DNA of 64,000 nucleotides from Basidiobolus meristosporus CBS 931.73 (GCA_002104905.1 MCFE01000050.1:1-64000); one strand, 5' to 3'. Numbered from the stretch's first letter, positions 20,678 through 31,967 are shown. Notes: a model not told the origin generated them from the sequence alone. A program made the numbers and translations.

Positions 20678-21985
20678 CGTATCGCCCAGAGTAAACATTC
20701 CTCAGCGACTCGACATCTCGCTCAACACATGTGATTATGCATTGGATAGGATTGCTTCCTCAGAGGTCAAGATAGCAACTATTTTTGTTAGCCATTAAAG
20801 AGTCGTTGATATGACTTGTCTTAAAGTCAGTTTATGCACAGTGAACCATTGACCGATCAGTAGTCATTCCAATTATCAATCAACGATAACTAGTGGCCAA
20901 ACCGCCAACAATGTCATCATGCCTTCACATAGAATCTTGATGGAACTGAGTCAACCGCCACCAGGTCATTCGATCGGAACGAAAATACAAGAATGATGTA
21001 TGCGGGGTCAGGATTTTCTAGGATTTGTGTCAGAGATACCAGATCATTAATCTATGCGGCAGGGACAACAATTCAGCTAAAAAAGGAGAGAATTCTAAAT
21101 GCGACTAGTAGTTCTGGGTGGTACTACTATTCACACCGACTTCAACTATAAATAGATCTAACTTTATGGAGATTAGAGAACTGGAACAAGTATCCAATTT
21201 GCTTGGACGCAAATGAAGCTTGTGGTACAAACTTGAGTGAATACAGGAATCGCTTTATGGTCGATGCCACAATACATCTGCTAGATGAAGAGAGAATGTT
21301 TACTAATCTCTGCTGTTCTAGTCGCTGTCGAAATGGTGTCAATGTTGCAATGTTGGCCTCTAGTTCCAACTAGTGTCTCGAGCGGCGGAGCCAATTAGAT
21401 CCGGGTGCGTTATCAAAGGCCGATGGATATGGAAACACGATACTACACATTTACCATATACTCTACAAAAGACGGATGATCCATTATATGGCGGCATGTG
21501 GAAAATGGTTTTCACCCAGCAGCCTTACCTCAAATGGTTTGGTACCATAAGAGGAGGAATTCCACTACTTCCCCAAAGAATGTTGATTAGCAAGCACAAG
21601 CGACAGTAAGGAAAGCCATTGACTAAACGTGGTTAAATGTGGCCAGAGCTATTGGGTCATCGTGGCTCACCACAAAATATAGTCTGTATCGCCGGGGTTA
21701 ATGATTATGATGATTTCTCCCTACCGTTGAGTCATAACAGTCAATAAGTGGTCTCGTCCGATGCAGGCAATATATCTGGAACGGAAATACTTTGCAGGCT
21801 TCGGAGTTTACTTCGATTTTGATTTCCATTCCTCAGCATTCGTTCCTAGACCCCACCGCTTGGGATTGGTATTACATAGAGATCGCCATTTTAATGAAGG
21901 GCAGCGCAGTTGTTGTTGAGGCTCACATTAGGTGGGATTAAAATGGAAGGTGAGAAAAATCCTTCGACCGATCAATCAATTTTGC
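20678..21985. other. intergenic region, divergent promoters
   Basis: The region of about 1.3 kb between the P450 (minus) and ThrE-like (plus) promoters contains no gene I can support. A frame at 21373-21609 has no recognisable domain. Small palindromic AT-rich stretches are present but nothing specific. Confidence 0.45.
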
Positions 21986-21991
21986 TATAAA
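21986..21991 (+). promoter_or_regulatory. TATA box of ThrE-like gene 1
   Basis: TATAAA lies about 125 bp before the ATG at 22115. The sequence just before the ATG (TTTCTTTTCTTTGTATAG) looks like an intron acceptor, so the 5' untranslated region may be spliced. Confidence 0.4.
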
Positions 21992-22114
21992 TCTCACTGT
22001 CACTCCATCCGAGTCCGCAACCTTATCCAGTTTATTTGATTATTGTAAAACCTCTCAGATCTCAACTGAGCTTGAGTAGCTTTCTTTTCTTTGTATAGAT
22101 CCCCACTCTCATCC

Positions 22115-23770
22115 ATGGACAACAACCATTTCGATGAGAAGCAATTAGATGATGTAGCCATGGAGGATGTGGAAAAAGTGGTCATTCCAAAGGCGACTTT
22201 GGACCTTTCACCCACAAGCACAATCATAGATGTTCCCGTCAAGCGGGGGAAAACTCTTCGCAAGAAGAAGAATGAAGCAAAAAAAATGGTCAAGAACATG
22301 TCGGATTATCAGTCCCAGAGCACAGGTGGCATTTTGTCCCAGCTGCTTAGACTGTCACAGGGCTCTCGCCCGAAGAGATCTCGCAAATCCTTCGAGCGAA
22401 GAGTCAACTCCTCGGCTAGCTTGACGACATTGGTCCAGAGCTCGAACGCATTGTTTGGCTCTCAGTCCAAAAGAAGTAGTTATTATGAGGATGGGGCCAC
22501 AAGCCCTTTCAGTCTTGAGGAAAAGCTACAGATCACTGGAAACATTGCCAACATCTTACTGAAGCAAGAATATTTGCTGTTGTTGTCCCAGTCCATGGTC
22601 AAGTTTGGCTCTCCTGCTCACCGACTTGAACGAAACATGGCCCTCAACTCGCAAGCCCTAAAGGTAGACAGCAGCTTCGTCTTCCTCCCTGGGGTCGCGT
22701 TGATCACCTTCGGTGATTCCGATACACATACTAGTGATACTCACATCATCAAAGTAGATCGTGAGTACGACATGGGCAAGTTGGAAAGAATTTACGAGAT
22801 CTCACGTTGCGTAGTGCACGGGGAGGTGGATCTTGAGGATGCCTTTGAACAATTAGAGGAGATCATGGCTGAACCTCCCACCTGGCCGTGGTGGGTCCAC
22901 ATACTCAACTACGGCGCTTGCTCCTTCTTTGTGGCCCCCCTTTGCTTCAACGGCAGCTGGATTGACGCTCTTGTGAGTGGAGCCATTGGTCTATGCATTG
23001 GTGCGTTGAGTGTTCTTTCAGCCAAAGTGTTCAACTACGCAAATGTATTTGAAATCTCTGCCGCTGTTATCACGGCTTTTGTAGCCACTGCTCTTCACAA
23101 GTACATATGCTATACCTCCGTGATCATGTCAGCGATAGTTCTTCTACTGCCCGGGCTTTCGTTCACCACGTCTGTGATCGAGTTGGCCTCAAAGAACATC
23201 ATCTCTGGAGTGATCCGGATCATCTTCTCTCTGGTGGTGTCGTTCATGCTTGGATTTGGCCTCAACCTCGGATCCAATCTCTGGAAAGTCATTGAGAGCG
23301 GAGCATCGCTGAACAACACCTGTTCAAGTGTCAGCTACTATTGGTACTTCTTACTGTGCCCACCTCTTGCCATCACATACTCGATTTATCTGAATGCATC
23401 ATGGCGACAATGGTTTCCCATGATAATCCTGAGCATTATTGGATTCACCGTGTCTTTCTTCACCAACAAAGTGCTCGACGTCTCCACCTCCTCAGCCATC
23501 TCGACCTTCGTCATCGCTTTGCTTGGTAATCTCTACTCCCGCATCACTCATAGATTTGGGTACGCCTCAGTACTTGGCGCCACCATCATGCTTGTTCCGG
23601 GAAGTCTGGGAGTGCGCGGCATCATGGATGTCTTTGAGCATAGCTCGCAAGGTTTTGGCCTCGCATTTCAGATGATTGTCATCTCCATGAGCATGGCAGT
23701 TGGATTGTTTATCGGAACCCTACTGGTTTATCCTATGGAGAAGAAAAGAACTTCCATGATGATGTTCTAA
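22115..23770 (+). CDS. ThrE-family (PRM10-like) membrane transporter 1
   Basis: This intronless gene encodes 551 residues. A cytoplasmic basic and serine-rich N-terminus (about residues 1-130, with KRGKTLRKKKNEAKKMV) leads into the ThrE/DUF1212 domain. That domain has LLLLSQSMVKFGSPAHRLER and the loop SSFVFLPGVALITFGDSDTH typical of the family. A hydrophobic half of about ten helices follows, including the ThrE_2-like region with ATIMLVPGSLGVRGIMDVF. Bacterial ThrE exports threonine and serine. Fungal homologues such as yeast Prm10 are pheromone-regulated and of unknown substrate. The start is the first ATG after an upstream stop-rich region. A close paralogue lies tail to tail at 24205-25953 and shares the last residues KKRTSMMMF. 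Confidence 0.85.
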   Translation: MDNNHFDEKQLDDVAMEDVEKVVIPKATLDLSPTSTIIDVPVKRGKTLRKKKNEAKKMVKNMSDYQSQSTGGILSQLLRLSQGSRPKRSRKSFERRVNSSASLTTLVQSSNALFGSQSKRSSYYEDGATSPFSLEEKLQITGNIANILLKQEYLLLLSQSMVKFGSPAHRLERNMALNSQALKVDSSFVFLPGVALITFGDSDTHTSDTHIIKVDREYDMGKLERIYEISRCVVHGEVDLEDAFEQLEEIMAEPPTWPWWVHILNYGACSFFVAPLCFNGSWIDALVSGAIGLCIGALSVLSAKVFNYANVFEISAAVITAFVATALHKYICYTSVIMSAIVLLLPGLSFTTSVIELASKNIISGVIRIIFSLVVSFMLGFGLNLGSNLWKVIESGASLNNTCSSVSYYWYFLLCPPLAITYSIYLNASWRQWFPMIILSIIGFTVSFFTNKVLDVSTSSAISTFVIALLGNLYSRITHRFGYASVLGATIMLVPGSLGVRGIMDVFEHSSQGFGLAFQMIVISMSMAVGLFIGTLLVYPMEKKRTSMMMF

Positions 23771-23876
23771 GCTCCATCGTGATCCGTGGATCTCTCGAAC
23801 CCAACCGCAATACCATCAATTCATTGTAATATAATATGCACAAGCCTAGATAGTGACAAATACTCCCCCATCCCTT

Positions 23877-23920
23877 GCCATTAGATATGCCATTAGATAT
23901 GCCATTAGATATACCATTAG
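23877..23920. repeat. 12 bp tandem repeat
   Basis: Nearly four copies of GCCATTAGATAT lie in the spacer between the two convergent ThrE-like genes, probably in the 3' untranslated region of the first. No function is visible. Confidence 0.65.
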
Positions 23921-24204
23921 AAACATAGAGTACTAAACCACCGTAATAAACTCGTGTACAGTTTTACCGAAATCCAAGAAGATAATCCCGAGGAAACTAG
24001 CTATGGAGTCACGTGCGAGGGTCGAACATTCTCCGAAGCGAACCAAATTCGGCAATGAGCCAGATTGGGACAATCAGGAATATCCGAACCAGGCACATAG
24101 TTGAGGAGACACGTTTATTGTACAAAGATAACAATATAATAATTTACATTTGATATGAGGATCTATGTGGTTTTGATTTACAAAAGGCTCGGATAATCAT
24201 GATA

Positions 24205-25953
24205 TTAGAACATCATCATGGACGTTCTCTTCTTTCCCATAGGGTATATGATCAAGGATCCAATGAAAAGCCCAACCGCTAGACTCATCGCGATGACGAT
24301 CATTTGGAACGGAAGCCCAGTGCCTTGCTGTGAGTCATCTCCCAAGGCGGCTAGGATTCCTTTGACACCCAGACTGCCAGGCACAAGCATGATTGTAGCT
24401 CCAAGCACGGCGACGTACCCGAGGCGATGGGTGATTCTAGAATACAAGTTGCCAACAACTGCGATGGCGAAGGTTGAGATCGCCGACGAGGTAGTGGCAT
24501 CCAACACCTTCGAGGTAAAGTAAGACACTGCGAAACCAATACTGCTCAAAACAATGATAAACGGCCATTGGCGGGGTGCCGCATTCAGGTAGACTGCGTA
24601 AGTGATCGCATTGATAGGACAGAGAAGGATATACCAGTATGGGCTGACGGTGGTACATACTTCGGATGACATTGTCCCCGAGTCGATCGCCTTCCAGACG
24701 TTCGAGCCAAAACTAAGCCCAAATCCAAGCATGAACGACATAACGAGGGCAAAAACCAGTCGGACCACCCCCGAGATCAGGCTTCTAGCCGCCAGCTCGA
24801 TGATGGAAAAGGTTAGGGATAATCCGGGGAGAAGCAGAACGACTGATGACATAACCACGGGCATGTAGCAGATATGGTTATGGAAGGCGGTTGCGACAAA
24901 GGCGGTGACGACAGCGGCGGATATCTCGAACACGTTGGCGTAGTTGAACAGCTTGGTTGAAAGAATGCCGAGAGCACATATGCAAGCGCTCAGAATTCCG
25001 CTGACCAACGCATCGACCCAATTTCCGTTGAACATGAACGGACAAACAACAAACGAGCACACAGCGTAGTTCAGGATTCGAGCCCACCAGGGGTAGAGTG
25101 GCGGCTCGTCCATGAGTAGCTCCAGCTTGTCAAAGGCATCTTCGAGCTCCACCTGGCCGTGGATGATACTACGTGAGATCTCGTATACACGCTCTAGTCT
25201 ATTCATGTCATAATCTCGATCTGCCTTGATGATGTGGGTGTCACTGGTGTGAGTATTCGAATCCCCGAAAGTAATCAAGGCGACACCAGGCAAGAACACG
25301 AATGAACTTTCAATTCGAAGTGCGTGGGAGTTCAGGATCATGTTCTGCTCCAAACGATGCGAAGGGGATCCATAGACAACCATTGCTTGGGAAAGCAGGA
25401 GCAGATAATCCTGCTTCAACAAAATATCGGCAATGTTGGCGGTAATGTTGAGTCGCTCCTCCAGTATGACAGGTGAGGTCAATGGCGAATTGGAGGGAGA
25501 TAATCCGCTGTCATCAAAACTAGTCCGTGCGGACTGTAACCCTAGCAGATTTGTCGAACTTTGTATCAAGGAAGCTAAACTAGATGTCGAATGGACTCTG
25601 CTAGAAGGTCGAAGGTAATCGTTCTTCTCTTTCTCTTTGTGACCACCATGCTGTCTTGAACGTGTCAGGTTCTGCAGCTTCAAAAGTTGCGAGAGAACAC
25701 TGCCACCTGTCTGTGGGGCGTGAACATCGGACACGCTTTTGACCAAATTTTTGGCCTCCTTTCTCTTTCTACGTAGAGTCTTGCTACGCTTTAGTTTGGA
25801 GGTATACTTCTTGTCGCCATCTGGTGGGGAGAGCTCAATGGTAGGGGTTGTCACGGGAGAGTCGCCGTATGGTGGGGAATCAGCGCCGTTTAAAATGTTA
25901 AAGGTGACACTAGCACCCGATGGGTGCTCAATATCAAAGTAACCCTCGGGCAT
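24205..25953 (-). CDS. ThrE-family (PRM10-like) membrane transporter 2
   Basis: This intronless gene encodes 582 residues, paralogous to the gene at 22115-23770 along its whole length. The N-terminal basic region is present (KRSKTLRRKRKEAKNLV). The ThrE domain has LLLLSQAMVVYGSPSHRLEQ and SSFVFLPGVALITFGDSNTH, and the final helices include ATIMLVPGSLGVKGILAAL. The C-terminus is again KKRTSMMMF. The N-terminal tail is longer and contains more serine than in gene 1. The strong match in the membrane domain and weak match in the tail suggest different regulation of the same transport activity. The substrate is unknown; amino-acid export is the family precedent. The two genes are convergent with 434 bp between stops. 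Confidence 0.85.
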   Translation of the reverse strand: MPEGYFDIEHPSGASVTFNILNGADSPPYGDSPVTTPTIELSPPDGDKKYTSKLKRSKTLRRKRKEAKNLVKSVSDVHAPQTGGSVLSQLLKLQNLTRSRQHGGHKEKEKNDYLRPSSRVHSTSSLASLIQSSTNLLGLQSARTSFDDSGLSPSNSPLTSPVILEERLNITANIADILLKQDYLLLLSQAMVVYGSPSHRLEQNMILNSHALRIESSFVFLPGVALITFGDSNTHTSDTHIIKADRDYDMNRLERVYEISRSIIHGQVELEDAFDKLELLMDEPPLYPWWARILNYAVCSFVVCPFMFNGNWVDALVSGILSACICALGILSTKLFNYANVFEISAAVVTAFVATAFHNHICYMPVVMSSVVLLLPGLSLTFSIIELAARSLISGVVRLVFALVMSFMLGFGLSFGSNVWKAIDSGTMSSEVCTTVSPYWYILLCPINAITYAVYLNAAPRQWPFIIVLSSIGFAVSYFTSKVLDATTSSAISTFAIAVVGNLYSRITHRLGYVAVLGATIMLVPGSLGVKGILAALGDDSQQGTGLPFQMIVIAMSLAVGLFIGSLIIYPMGKKRTSMMMF

Positions 25954-26008
25954 AATAGAGCTTCAGGGAGTATAAAAAATTGTGGCAGCCATATCTTTGC
26001 GTGGCCAT

Positions 26009-26014
26009 TTTATA
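26009..26014 (-). promoter_or_regulatory. TATA box of ThrE-like gene 2
   Basis: The minus strand reads TATAAA about 60 bp upstream of the start at 25953. Confidence 0.45.
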
Positions 26015-26244
26015 GTATCCGAGAGCAACGTGTCCCAAAAATAAGACCGATTGCCAAATATCATTTTCCTCCTTCCATATCCAGCCGTTGGGGTCATAGT
26101 ACTTCCAAAATCGTGGGATTTCTCAAATGTCAAGCGGTGCAACAAACATCTCACTGACTCATCAGCGATTCCACTCAGGAGCAGCATCAAATGACAGCAG
26201 GACAAAAAAGGGTTTTCTAATAGGATCGTTACCATTACAAGCGT

Positions 26245-26333
26245 CGAATAAGGCACTCACAATCAGGAATCTAAAGTACATCTCGAATAAGGCACTCACA
26301 ATCAGGAATCTAAAGTACATTCTCGAATAAGGA
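26245..26333. repeat. 39 bp tandem repeat
   Basis: A 39 bp unit starting CGAATAAGGCACTCACAATC is repeated about 2.2 times (starts at 26245, 26284 and 26324, the last partial). It lies in the intergenic region upstream of ThrE-like gene 2. The surrounding 26015-27021 contains no gene I can support. Confidence 0.7.
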
Positions 26334-27021
26334 GCTTATTGCGACCCAAATCGATATTGAACTTAACCGCCACGCATCCAATCATGTCCAATAGAAGCCC
26401 AAGGATCCCCGAATAGATCTATCATCCTGACCTATGATTAGATAGCTCGGACGATGGTTGCTAAAAGGACAATAACCCGATCTATCTCCCTTACTTGGTA
26501 ACTCCTAGCAATCAAACGTTAATCAAGCAATCCTGGGCCATGATTTGTCACTGAAGCATTTTGATTTTTTTCTGTAAGTTTGGCTTCTTGATTGGCTGAT
26601 TAGAGTAATAGCATAGTTTGGAGGTTTTTGTCTATAAATATGCCCGAGTTCATCTAGCCTTTTGTAGTTATATTGTTGAACGGGTCAACAGCTAGAAGGC
26701 CTCGATGTCGAGCTTTGGTGTTATGTGTTCAGACGATTGGAGTGGTATTGCAAGTGCTTCATAATATGCATTCAGAAAATTTGCCCTGCCATTTCAGGCG
26801 CAATGATCGATGCATATTAGCATAATATTTCCATATTTTCACTTGGGATTAAGGTTAAGGCAGTCGGAAAAGTCCAACTCTTCTGCCGGTATGTAGTACA
26901 CGTACAAATGCTGATTAATTAACTGATGTCCTTAGACTTGGGGTATGTAGGGAATTCTTTATATGTAGGAATTGGTTTTCACAAATACAGAAATTATGTA
27001 CACAAATAGCTATGTTGCGTG

Positions 27022-29181
27022 CTAGACTTTGACGGTGTATTGGATGGTGCTATTTTTGGTTGTTCGCTTCAGAATAGGCGTGCGACATAAAGGGCAGTTT
27101 TCAACAAGCGCCGCACAGCGAACACACAAACCGCCATGGTCGCATGGATTCAATGTGACGGTGCTCTCGCCATCATAGCATATAGAGCAGGCTTGCTCCA
27201 AGTTCATCTCGTCGGCATCAAGGCCGAGTACGTCCTGCATACTAGGCCGAGAGTACACGCTCTGCAATCTAAGGCTTTCAGGCAACTTTCCTTCCTGGCT
27301 GAAGTTATGATAGAGATGTGCTGGCGGGTATCTGTCAAAGGGGTAAGTATAATGGCAATGTGCAAGTCAAATCAAATGCCTCTTACCTAAAGGATGTCTG
27401 TCCAAAGTTTACCGCCACCTGCTGAAATGAAGTGAGGGAGAGTGCAGGGTAGAAACCACCCTCATCATAGGCATAACGGGTCAATTGCTCCCCTGTAAAT
27501 TCGAATGCGATCCCCAAGTCGATTCCGTTAAGGTAAAAGCGAATAATCCCATATTCCATATCCAAATAGACACCCAGGATGTCGCCTAGAGATGAAATCA
27601 GATGGAAGCCACTGGGCAAAACACTGGGCAAAATCCATCAAATGCCACTTACCCTCTTTCCAGGATCCATTCTTCCCATAGGAGAGTGGGTATCCGGATG
27701 ACTAGTATGAGTCAGTATCAGGCAAGTGGAATTTTAAGGAGTCAGTATCAGCAAGTGAATTTAAGGAGTCAGTATCAGGCAAGTGGAATTTTAAGGAGTC
27801 AGGAGATCACTTACCCAAGCCAGCTTACGACACCCGTCGAAAGCAAATGAATGCTCATCATCGCCTACACCTGATCAACAGAATCCATCAGTTCGAGGCT
27901 CGGTGTGCTCGAGAAAAATCCCAATATTTACCAATTCCGTCGGCCGGGCGAAATAGACTATATTTGGTTGCCCATCCAATTTGCATGATTCCAGCGGTGA
28001 TGAGCTGAACCTCATAGAACCAACAACCTGATATGAATGGTCAGTCTGCATTCCAGTTTGGTTCAGCATGCGTGAAGATTCTACCAACCTTTGGTGACGC
28101 ACATGGTCCCTCGAACAGATTCGAATGCAGTGCTATCATTTCGGGTCTGAAGACGGAGTAATTAGCGTGTTGGCTGTTAATAAGGGTTGCTTGGGTACTT
28201 TACCACCAACCCAGTTGGATTCCACTTTAGTCGAGATGTAGCATCACACCAATTTAGTGTAACGTTTATGTTCTCTAATGCCTCAATCTCAGAGTCTTCT
28301 TTGGATAAGAATAGGGATGGAGATAGGGCTGTTGATACAAAGCCGGTTAGTCCCAAGATTTGGTCGAAAAAGAAAGGCGGATGCGTACAAAAGGAGCATT
28401 TGAGCGCCCAGGGGGCACATATCGCCAATTCAGCAACTTGCCGCCTGTCGTGTGCATTTGGCGAGGTCTCCAGCAATGATCGTATTAGGCTAGTAACGTT
28501 CGATTCCATAATTCTTGCCTTATTCTCACCTAGAGAGTGTGTTGGCACGATTGGGTGGTTTCCATCATATTGTCAAATATGGACGCTTACTGGTCAAGGA
28601 GAAGTTCTCCAGCGCTACTAAGCTCAAATGCTGGATGGCCCATGGGTATTCGGTCTGGAGTCCTTCTAATAGCGTATTAAGCACTTCGTTGGTGAGCATG
28701 GAAGCACTTACTTTCCCTACCGATTTGATAAAACAAATCAGGATCAATCCCAACACAGGGGTTCTGTCAACATACCTGCTAGCCTTTCGGCCAAAACACA
28801 CCATACGATGCAGGAGTTGATTCGATAGCGATTCTTAAGTTTAGGGCGAAATAGGGCCTTTGCATGGATTTTGTGCAGCAGGCAAGTGCTAAGTTTCAGC
28901 ACGGCCTTGACGGAGGGAAGAGCAGCAAGCTCGAGAATATGGCACAGAAAAGCTGAAGACAACGGCTCAGACTCGTCCAAAATCTCTACCATAGTCAGCA
29001 CAATCTGAATGAACTCCGACTCCCTTTGTGACAGGGAAATGAGAATGTCAGAGGCCTCAGACAGCGCCTCTTTCTCGCTGTCGGGGTTCATGCTTTTACA
29101 CGCGGCACGTATTAAACGCGCGTAACGGCCCTTGACGAACCGCTTGAAGATACGGTGGCTTAATATTCTTGGCAACTGCAT
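27022..29181 (-). CDS. RSPRY1-like RING and SPRY domain protein
   Basis: Nine exons on the minus strand give 541 residues: 29181-28776, 28716-28591, 28529-28204, 28146-28089, 28027-27932, 27870-27815, 27701-27653, 27585-27387 and 27331-27022. The N-terminal half is helical and matches animal RSPRY1 (NSCIVWCVLAERLAG, then LTNEVLNTLLEGLQ). The SPRY domain is spread over exons 4-8 (FESVRGTM, WFYEVQLITAGIMQIGWATK, GDDEHSFAFDGCRKLAW, YPALSLTSFQQVAVNFG). The last exon encodes a C3HC4 RING finger (CSICYDGESTVTLNPCDHGG, CPLCRTPI), so the protein is likely an E3 ubiquitin ligase with SPRY-mediated substrate choice. Human RSPRY1 is of similar length. The targets are unknown. Intron 6 is enlarged by a tandem repeat. 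Confidence 0.87.
27709..27804. repeat. tandem repeat inside intron 6 of the RSPRY1-like gene
   Basis: Three imperfect copies of a 28-31 bp unit (GAGTCAGTATCAGGCAAGTG, then AATTTTAAG) fill most of the 113 bp intron at 27702-27814, about twice the size of neighbouring introns. The repeat explains the intron length. Confidence 0.75.
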
Positions 29182-29508
29182 TTCTGGGCAACTGCGATAG
29201 ATTTAAAGAATGGGAGTAATGCTGGAAGAAGAACAAGCAAGGGAACATAGGTTGACCATGATATATCAAGATGATTTTGAGGAGAATTCTCAGAGGAATA
29301 CTGAACGAGGGATGAAATACCTGTAAGACAAGAGTATATTAGTTCAAATCAATATCCGAAAACGTGATCCTACGGGAAAGAAACACAAAGTTGCTACCTA
29401 TTACATCTAAGATTGGCCTGATAGCATGCCACAGAAATCAAGAAAATAATGCCATCTGTGGTTCTACGTGGTGTTGTGTGGTTATATTGGTCGCTTTGTC
29501 TCCTGGTG

Positions 29509-29520
29509 TAGGGCTAGGGT
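29509..29520 (+). repeat. weak telomere-like motif
   Basis: TAGGGCTAGGGT is two degenerate TTAGGG units on the plus strand. On its own it would be unremarkable, but it lies 108 bp from a longer array with the same orientation. Confidence 0.35.
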
Positions 29521-29627
29521 TCATTAACGCTATGCTTATTATGGCAGTTGATGGTTGATCAAGGCCCAATTATAACTGGGTGTTTCATATTCTAGATCTT
29601 AGGTGGCTTTGAATATCGTGGAGGGCC

Positions 29628-29649
29628 TAGGGTTAGGGTTGGGGTTGGG
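29628..29649 (+). repeat. interstitial telomere-like array upstream of PDK
   Basis: TAGGGTTAGGGTTGGGGTTG and two further G bases form about three and a half degenerate TTAGGG units on the plus strand, about 370 bp upstream of the PDK start. It may be a degenerate telomeric insertion or a TTAGGG-factor binding site. Confidence 0.6.
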
Positions 29650-30013
29650 ACAACACATGTGGGCCATCGGACTTGATTTCGTGAGCTCGGGACCTGAGCT
29701 TGATGTTGGGGTACATGGAATGCTATTTGATAATCATAATCAGCTGTCTATCTCATGATTTTGTTGCGCCGAAGTGTTTATTTTCACAGTAATGCTTATT
29801 TCCATGTTGATGAGTTTGGTTGGGGAATTTGTCTTCATCTGGTCGTCGCCATAATAGAGTGCGAAGGTATTGTCGTCATATCACGTGCCGAGTGCGGTTG
29901 TATCGTGATTCTTCTTCCATTGTGCCTGTGACTCTCATTAATCAAAAGGATTGTGACGAGGCCAGTGTGACGAAACTTTTACCTTTCCTACTCAACTCCA
30001 ACAGCGGAAGAGC

Positions 30014-31935
30014 ATGACCAAGATTCCTGCGAACCTCTATGATAAAATTAAATATTTCGCCACATTTCCTCAAACGGGAGTGTCTCTTAGGCAGATGGTG
30101 AAGTTTGGTTTGTTGGGTTCTCTGGCCACTCGTATTGCTTCAATACTTATATTGTACGCTGTTTATCAGGCCAAAAGCCTTCTCAAGGGACCCTTCTGCG
30201 GGCCAGTCAATTCTTAATGGGTAAGTTCCCACAAAAACCCTTGCTATCTTTCCTAAGCTTATTGCTTACTAACCAACACAGAGGAGCTTCCAATTCGCCT
30301 GGCCCATAGGGTTGTTGAGCTCGAAAATCTTCCCCACGGTCTAAGTCTAATGCCCTCCGTCATTAAAGTCAAGAATTGGTACGCCGAGTCGTTTTCCGTA
30401 AGTTGGGCACAGCCACAAGCCGCTTTATTCGAAGGGGGTATAATTGAGACCATTTTTGCCAGGACTTCACCAATTTCCCCAGGCCAGATTTACCGCGAGA
30501 CGTTAAAGACAAACTTAAGGCTACACTGCGTCCTGTCGAAGACGGGATTGAGCTAATGAATTCCAGCAAGCACGCAAGCTACGAAAACAGCAACAGCTCG
30601 GTTTCGCTGCCTCATAGGTTGTCGCAGTTGCCCAGAGAATACAGGACACGGGCTGTTACTAACTCCAAGCTATACAGGTACTATGCTTCCGTGAAAGATA
30701 TTGAATTCCCAGCTGAAATTGCCGAGTACAACAATGCATTTTGTCGTATGATTGAAGGAGTCAAAAGGAGACACGATCCTGTTGTGACGACAATTGTGAG
30801 CAAGTTAGAAGAATACTTGCTCCTCAACCCAGCCCTAACCACTTTTTGCTTGTTAGGGTATGTAGCATTGTACAGCGTAAGATATCTAATCCTCCGCGCT
30901 AAACCAACTTCTCACAAGCAAACGGGATCTTGGAGTTCAAGCACTCCCGCAACACTGACGATGTGGACCTGGATATACAGTCCTTCTTGGATCGTTTCTA
31001 CATGTCACGTATCGGCATCCGTATGCTAATTGGTAAATAGGGCAGATTCAATCGAATCCAGACCATCCATGACTCACTTGGCCGTCCTCCAGGACAACAC
31101 ATTACTCTCCAAAAAGGTCCACATCACCCCGACCATGTTGGTATCATTTGCACCAAAACCAACCTGGCCGAGGTCACTCAAGAGGCGATAGACAACGCGA
31201 AATTCATCTGTGAGGACTATTACGGGCTTTTCAGAGCGCCGGAGGTGAAGTTGATCTGCAAAGACGACCTGGAGTTCATGTACGTTCCGAGCCATCTGCA
31301 CCATATGCTGTTTGAGCTTTTGAAGAACAGTCTGAGGGCCATAGTCGAGACCTACGGGACAGACCCGGACGACAGCTACCCGCCAATCAAGATCATTGTC
31401 GCCGAGGGGAAGGAGGTGCGTGCATCGTAGGGTGTAGGTTGGTTCATGGGGCTTAGACGTATTTGTAGGACATCACCATCAAAATCTCCGACGAGGGTGG
31501 AGGGATCCCGAGAAGTGGATTGCCGAAAGTTTGGACATACATGTTGGTTGCTTTCGAAGATCCGAGCGTGGTCAAAACCTAACCCATTGTTGCCAGGTAC
31601 ACAACCGCGTCGACTCCGTCGTTGGATCCGGATTTCAATCGAAGTGATTTCAAGGCTCCGCTTGCTGGCTTTGGATATGGGTTGCCGTTGAGTCGCTTGG
31701 TAAGTCTGCTGCTTGTCTCTTGTGAGGGGCTTGTTGTGTGGTAACCGCCTTGGCCATTAGTATTCCAGATACTTCGGAGGAGACCTGAAGATCATCTCTA
31801 TGGAGGGGTAAGTGGTGTTGAGTGCCGCATGGATCACTACCTGAATATCCCCTAAGCGTTGCCTCTACTAGGTACGGTACCGATGCCTATCTGCATCTAT
31901 CTCGACTCAGTGACAGCGAGGAGCCGCTGCCATAG
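30014..31935 (+). CDS. pyruvate dehydrogenase kinase (mitochondrial)
   Basis: Ten exons give 440 residues: 30014-30107, 30170-30220, 30282-30397, 30463-30799, 30919-31032, 31093-31415, 31469-31542, 31597-31699, 31761-31807 and 31872-31935. The protein is a GHKL-fold kinase that inactivates the pyruvate dehydrogenase complex by phosphorylating E1-alpha. The N-terminal regulatory domain shows YFATFPQTGVSLRQMVKFG, then GTLLRASQFLMEELPIRLAH and MLIGQHITL. The ATP site has the N-box (HHMLFELLKNSLRA), G1 (DEGGGIP) and G2 (GFGYGLPLSRL). These fit fungal PDK better than branched-chain kinase. Intron 4 (30800-30918) is consistent only with a GC donor (GCAAGT); a GT donor leaves the frame wrong. It would give ITNG in place of the usual MAQG with one extra residue. 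No clear presequence is visible, so an upstream exon may be missing. Confidence 0.88.
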
Positions 31936-31967
31936 AACAATCCAAGTAAATAGAGCATACACCAGGA

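Larger units (their letters stand above)
29182..30013. other. intergenic region with telomere-like motifs
   Basis: This region lies between the divergent RSPRY1-like and PDK genes. It contains the TTAGGG-like arrays at 29509-29520 and 29628-29649, listed separately. I see no gene. Confidence 0.4.

Noticed and set aside
21373-21609. 78-residue plus-strand frame in the P450/ThrE spacer
   Set aside because: No homology recognised and no exon partners found.
31033-31092. in-frame stop in the PDK gene after MLIG
   Set aside because: It lies in a 60 bp intron; splicing yields the conserved MLIGQHITL motif.
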